Of a DNA stretch of 5,697 nt, positions 3,022 to 5,697 are shown in pieces. Source of the stretch: Candidatus Woesearchaeota archaeon (GTDB taxonomy: Archaea > Nanobdellota > Nanobdellia > Woesearchaeales > BM511). Positions within the stretch are counted from its first letter, which is position 1; each line of letters starts with the position of its first letter. Under the pieces are notes generated by a model that was not told the DNA's origin, made no database searches, and saw nothing but the letters and a program-made list of their open reading frames with translations. Location of the stretch: positions 1-5,697 of the forward strand of contig JAAOYE010000006.1 in NCBI GenBank assembly GCA_018221175.1. Direction: 5' to 3'. Made by a program: the position numbers and the translations under genes.

Positions 3022-5697
3022 AGAAGAATACGATGCAAAAAAAATAACTGTTCTAGCAGGCCTTGACGCTGTAAGAAAAAGACCGGGCATGTATATAGGA
3101 AGCACAGGCAGTAGGGGTCTTCATCACTTAGTCTATGAAGTAGTGGACAACAGCATAGATGAGGCTATGGCAGGCCACTGCGATAAAATAAAAATAAAAA
3201 TAAGAAAAGACGGCTTTGTAGAAGTAGAAGATAACGGACGTGGAATTCCAGTAGGTCCCCATCCAAAATATAAAATTCCGGCAGTTGAAGTTGTGATGAC
3301 AAAGCTTCACGCAGGTGGAAAATTTGACAAGGACTCATACAAAGTATCTGGGGGTCTTCATGGAGTGGGTGTTTCTGTAGTAAACGCATTATCAGAAGAG
3401 CTTGAAGTAAATGTTTTTAGAGATGGTAAGATATACCATCAAAAATATGCTAAAGGGAAAACCAAAACCAAGCTAAAAGAGTCCGGCAAAACAGACAAAA
3501 TTGGAACAGTGGTTTCTTTTAAGCCTGACAAAGATATTTTTGACTCAATACAGTTTGACTTTGACACTCTCACATCAAGATTTAGAGAACTCGCATTTTT
3601 AAACAAAGGAGTAAAAATTGAGTTTAGTGATGAAAAAACCAAGAAAACACAAGAATACCATTATGAAGGAGGGATTGTATCATTTGTAGAGTATCTTAAC
3701 AAAAGAAAAAACGCACTTCACCCACCAATCTACTTTGAAAAGCAAAAAGACAAGACACAAGTCGAAATAGCTATCCAATACAACGATGGTTACCAAGAAA
3801 ATGTACATTCTTTTGTAAACAACATCAACACACATGAAGGCGGAACACATCTGTCTGGATTTAAGACAGCACTTACAAGGACGTTTAATAATTACGGGGA
3901 AAAAAATAATCTTACAAAAAACAGCTTTAAGTTATCGTCAGATGACATAAAAGAGGGACTTTCGTCAATTATTTCACTTAAAATTCCTGAGCCGCAGTTT
4001 GAAGGCCAAACCAAGACCAAGCTTGGAAACTCAGAAATGAAAGGAATAGTTGACTCTATAGTTTCATCTGCACTTTCAACATTTTTGGAGGAAAACCCAA
4101 AGGTAGCAAGACAAATAATCGACAAAGCAGTAGGTGCTGCTCTTGCAAGAGAGGCTGCTAGAAAAGCAAGAGATCTCACACGAAGAAAATCAATACTTGA
4201 AGGCTCTTCTCTTCCAGGAAAGCTTGCTGATTGTGCAAACCAAGAGCCAGCAAAATGCGAACTATACCTTGTTGAGGGAGACTCAGCGGGAGGATGCTTT
4301 TCTGGTGATACAAAGGTTGCTCTCGTAGATGGAAGAAACTTAAGCTTCAAAGAATTAATTAAAGAAGATAAAAAAGGAAATAAGAATCATTGCTATACAA
4401 TTAAAAAAGATGGAGCAATTGGTATTGAATTAATAAAAAGTCCAAGAATCACAAAAAGAAATGTTAATGTTTTTAAAATCATACTTGACAATGATGAAGA
4501 AATCATTTGCACCCCAGATCATAAATTCATGTTAAGAGATGGTGAGTATATAGAAGCCGGCAAGCTCGATAAAGAAAAGAGTTTAATGCCGTTAAATAGA
4601 AAAATTTCCAAAATCGAGGGCAGAATAACTATTAAAGGATACGAGATGGTTTTTAATCCAATAGATAATAAATGGATTTTTACTCATATGCTTTCTGATA
4701 TATCAAATATAGAAAATAAAGTTTATTCAAAGGAATTAGGTGAACACAAACATCATATTGATTTTAATAAATTAAATAACAATCCAGACAATATTATTCG
4801 TTTATTAAAGACAGATCATCTGAAAATTCATTCAAAAATTCTTGAGAAAACACTTCATAGAGATGATGTCAAAGAAAAAACAAAAAAAATCAGGAAATCC
4901 AAAGATTATAGAGAAAAAATTAGTAAGATTATGTCAACTCCAGAGATGAAAGAGATGCTTTCAAAAAGAGCAAAAAAGCAGTGGGAAAATGAAGAATATA
5001 AACAATATATGGTGAATAGATATTTAGAGTTTTACAAAAACAACGAAGAATATAGAAAAAATAATTTGAAGAATTTAAATAAGGCACAAAAAAAATATTG
5101 GTCAAAAATAGAGAACAGAGAAGAACAATCAAAAAGAGTTACAAGATATTTTCAGAATAATCCAAACAAAAGACAATTATTAAATGGCATGGCAAAAAAG
5201 CAGTGGAATAATCCAGAACTAAAAAAATGGAGAAGTGAAACAACTAAAAATCAATGGACAAAAGAATTTCGAGAAAAAAGAAAAGAGGAATACAACAAAA
5301 CTTATTTTAAACACACAATATCCTTTATGAAAAAGATACTTGAAGAAAATGGAAACTTAGATAATTATGATAAAGAGAGAAAACGAGCTAAAAATAGAAA
5401 TCTTCTAAAAAAAGAAACTTTTGAAAAAAGATTCTTTAATAATAAACAAAAATCAATGATTGAAACAATTAAAAAATATAATCACAAAATAAAACGAATT
5501 ATTAAGCTTAAACAAAGAATTGATGTTTACGACATTGAAGTTCCAAATACCCACAATTTTGCATTAGCATCAGGTGTGTTTGTACACAACAGCGCCAAAC
5601 AAGGCAGAGACAGAGAGTATCAGGCAATACTTCCGCTTCGAGGAAAAATCCTCAATGTTGAAAAAGCAAGAATTAATAAAGTAATTGCAAACAATGA
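3014..5697 (+). CDS. gyrB: DNA gyrase subunit B precursor with intein (3' end outside window)
   Basis: GyrB is the ATPase subunit of DNA gyrase, which with GyrA introduces negative supercoils. The N-extein is 427 residues. The GHKL ATPase domain shows E42 and N46 in YEVVDNSIDEA, D73 in EDNGRGIP, the lid segment with KLHAGGKF and the SGGLHGVGVSVVNALS motif. The transducer domain follows, and then the TOPRIM domain begins at LYLVEGDSAGG. A 432-residue intein interrupts it there, and the reading frame resumes at SAKQGRDREYQAILPLRGK. The frame is open to the window edge with no stop, so the rest of TOPRIM and the C-terminal tail are missing. The mature protein would be about the normal 640 residues if complete. 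All catalytic motifs in view are intact, so the gene is probably functional once the intein is removed. It has its own promoter-like element and a structured leader. No gyrA is visible in the window; it may follow downstream. Confidence 0.97.
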   Translation, partial: MTKEEYDAKKITVLAGLDAVRKRPGMYIGSTGSRGLHHLVYEVVDNSIDEAMAGHCDKIKIKIRKDGFVEVEDNGRGIPVGPHPKYKIPAVEVVMTKLHAGGKFDKDSYKVSGGLHGVGVSVVNALSEELEVNVFRDGKIYHQKYAKGKTKTKLKESGKTDKIGTVVSFKPDKDIFDSIQFDFDTLTSRFRELAFLNKGVKIEFSDEKTKKTQEYHYEGGIVSFVEYLNKRKNALHPPIYFEKQKDKTQVEIAIQYNDGYQENVHSFVNNINTHEGGTHLSGFKTALTRTFNNYGEKNNLTKNSFKLSSDDIKEGLSSIISLKIPEPQFEGQTKTKLGNSEMKGIVDSIVSSALSTFLEENPKVARQIIDKAVGAALAREAARKARDLTRRKSILEGSSLPGKLADCANQEPAKCELYLVEGDSAGGCFSGDTKVALVDGRNLSFKELIKEDKKGNKNHCYTIKKDGAIGIELIKSPRITKRNVNVFKIILDNDEEIICTPDHKFMLRDGEYIEAGKLDKEKSLMPLNRKISKIEGRITIKGYEMVFNPIDNKWIFTHMLSDISNIENKVYSKELGEHKHHIDFNKLNNNPDNIIRLLKTDHLKIHSKILEKTLHRDDVKEKTKKIRKSKDYREKISKIMSTPEMKEMLSKRAKKQWENEEYKQYMVNRYLEFYKNNEEYRKNNLKNLNKAQKKYWSKIENREEQSKRVTRYFQNNPNKRQLLNGMAKKQWNNPELKKWRSETTKNQWTKEFREKRKEEYNKTYFKHTISFMKKILEENGNLDNYDKERKRAKNRNLLKKETFEKRFFNNKQKSMIETIKKYNHKIKRIIKLKQRIDVYDIEVPNTHNFALASGVFVHNSAKQGRDREYQAILPLRGKILNVEKARINKVIANN
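4742..4831 (+). other. HNH homing endonuclease core inside the intein
   Basis: The segment EHKHHIDFNKLNNNPDNIIR followed by LLKTDHLKIH is a clear HNH nuclease motif of the HHIDxNxxNNxPxNLxxLxxxxHxxxH type. In intein numbering the paired histidines are 153-154, the central Asn is about 166, and the final histidines are 175 and 179. All catalytic and metal-binding positions appear intact, so the nuclease may still cut intein-less gyrB alleles and spread the intein by repair. It is not a LAGLIDADG enzyme, the commoner intein endonuclease. Confidence 0.9.
4892..5308 (+). repeat. Eight tandem ~17-residue helical repeats, probable DNA-binding array
   Basis: After the HNH core, intein residues 200-338 break into eight units of about 17 residues, of the rough form N-P-E-x-R/K-K-x-x-S-x-x-x-K-K-x-W. 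Every unit from the second on ends in an aromatic residue: W230, Y247, W269, F286, W304, W321 and F338. Spacings are 17, 22, 17, 18, 17 and 17. The clearest copies are TPEMKEMLSKRAKKQW, NNPELKKWRSETTKNQW and TKEFREKRKEEYNKTYF. At DNA level GCAAAAAAGCAGTGG occurs exactly at 4970-4984 and 5192-5206, in the same frame. The units are highly basic and resemble the short helical DNA-contacting modules (NUMOD3-like) found beside HNH and GIY-YIG homing nucleases, so a target-recognition role is likely but inferred. Confidence 0.75.

Larger units (their letters stand above)
4295..5590 (+). mobile_element. GyrB intein, 432 aa, HNH-type, at the EGDSAGG/SAKQGRD site
   Basis: This is an in-frame self-splicing protein element with a homing endonuclease. 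It starts with Cys1 in CFSGDTKVALVDGR (block A), has TPDH at residues 73-76 (block B, with the T..H pair that assists the first acyl shift), and ends with YDIEV, THNFALASG and VFVHN (blocks F and G), with His431 and Asn432 before the C-extein Ser. Every residue needed for the standard class 1 splicing pathway is visible. The blocks and insertion point match the Synechocystis GyrB intein as I remember it, which is also of about 435 residues. The splicing domain is about residues 1-112 plus 390-432; between them lie an HNH endonuclease and a repeat array. The host gene is cut within the TOPRIM glutamate motif, so unspliced GyrB should be inactive. The interior is visibly richer in A than the exteins. 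Confidence 0.96.

Noticed and set aside
4134..4328. A 64-codon + strand open frame inside gyrB
   Set aside because: It overlaps the gyrB frame at the N-extein/intein junction, where the gyrB frame is strongly conserved. No RBS or protein features support it.
3892..4350. A 152-codon open frame on the minus strand
   Set aside because: It lies opposite gyrB sequence with clear conserved protein motifs, and its translation is Ser-rich with no family features. It is an antisense shadow.
4295..5590. Reading the gyrB interruption as a frameshifted or broken gene, or as an insertion sequence
   Set aside because: The frame stays open through 1296 bases, splice-site residues are present at both ends, and the extein motif rejoins exactly as EGDSAGG-SAKQGRD. 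An intein explains everything.
1..5697. tRNA, rRNA or CRISPR arrays
   Set aside because: No spaced identical direct repeats, no conserved rRNA segments and no tRNA-like arm and loop pattern were seen. The leader cloverleaf at 2890-2985 lacks T-loop and anticodon features.

Overview
This is a low-GC (roughly one third GC, by eye) window with four protein-coding genes, all on the + strand. The last gene runs off the right edge. The likely source is an archaeon, perhaps an uncultured DPANN-type lineage. The reasons are TATA-box-like elements with A-rich upstream flanks at the expected distance before several starts, one gene start with no ribosome-binding site that fits leaderless transcription, and a small site-2 protease of the type I associate with archaea. 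The assignment is inferential: gyrase and PhoH occur in both domains, and the gyrB promoter region can also be read as a bacterial -35/-10 pair. TGA is used as a normal stop.

Layout. Positions 1-74 hold a promoter-like element and a perfect 7-bp palindrome that overlaps the Shine-Dalgarno-like sequence. At 75-605 is an unrecognised, charged, probably helical protein of 176 aa. Four bases later, 610-2160 encodes a PIN-PhoH protein: an N-terminal RNase-type PIN domain and a C-terminal PhoH ATPase with some changed motif residues. The pair looks like an operon and resembles the mycobacterial antitoxin-PhoH2 arrangement. At 2185-2766 is a minimal membrane-embedded zinc protease (S2P/M50), apparently with its own promoter. 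At 2767-3013 is a structured intergenic region: a perfect 10-bp inverted repeat beside a TATA-like box, then a leader of about 160 nt with a possible 33-codon upstream ORF and mutually exclusive helices that may control access to the gyrB start. From 3014 to the window end is gyrB (DNA gyrase subunit B), missing its 3' end.

The main feature of the window is a 432-residue intein inside gyrB (4295-5590). It sits in the TOPRIM motif between EGDSAGG and SAKQGRD. Its splicing blocks closely resemble those I recall for the cyanobacterial Ssp GyrB intein. It carries an HNH homing endonuclease followed by eight tandem helical repeats of about 17 residues, each from the second on ending in an aromatic residue. 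This is a plausible modular DNA-recognition array.

Functionally, gyrB (supercoiling), the S2P protease and the PIN-PhoH pair are not an obvious pathway. The PhoH pair reads as an accessory RNA-processing or stress module beside housekeeping genes. The most notable unexplained signals are the gyrB leader, the repeat array in the intein, and the orphan partner of PhoH.
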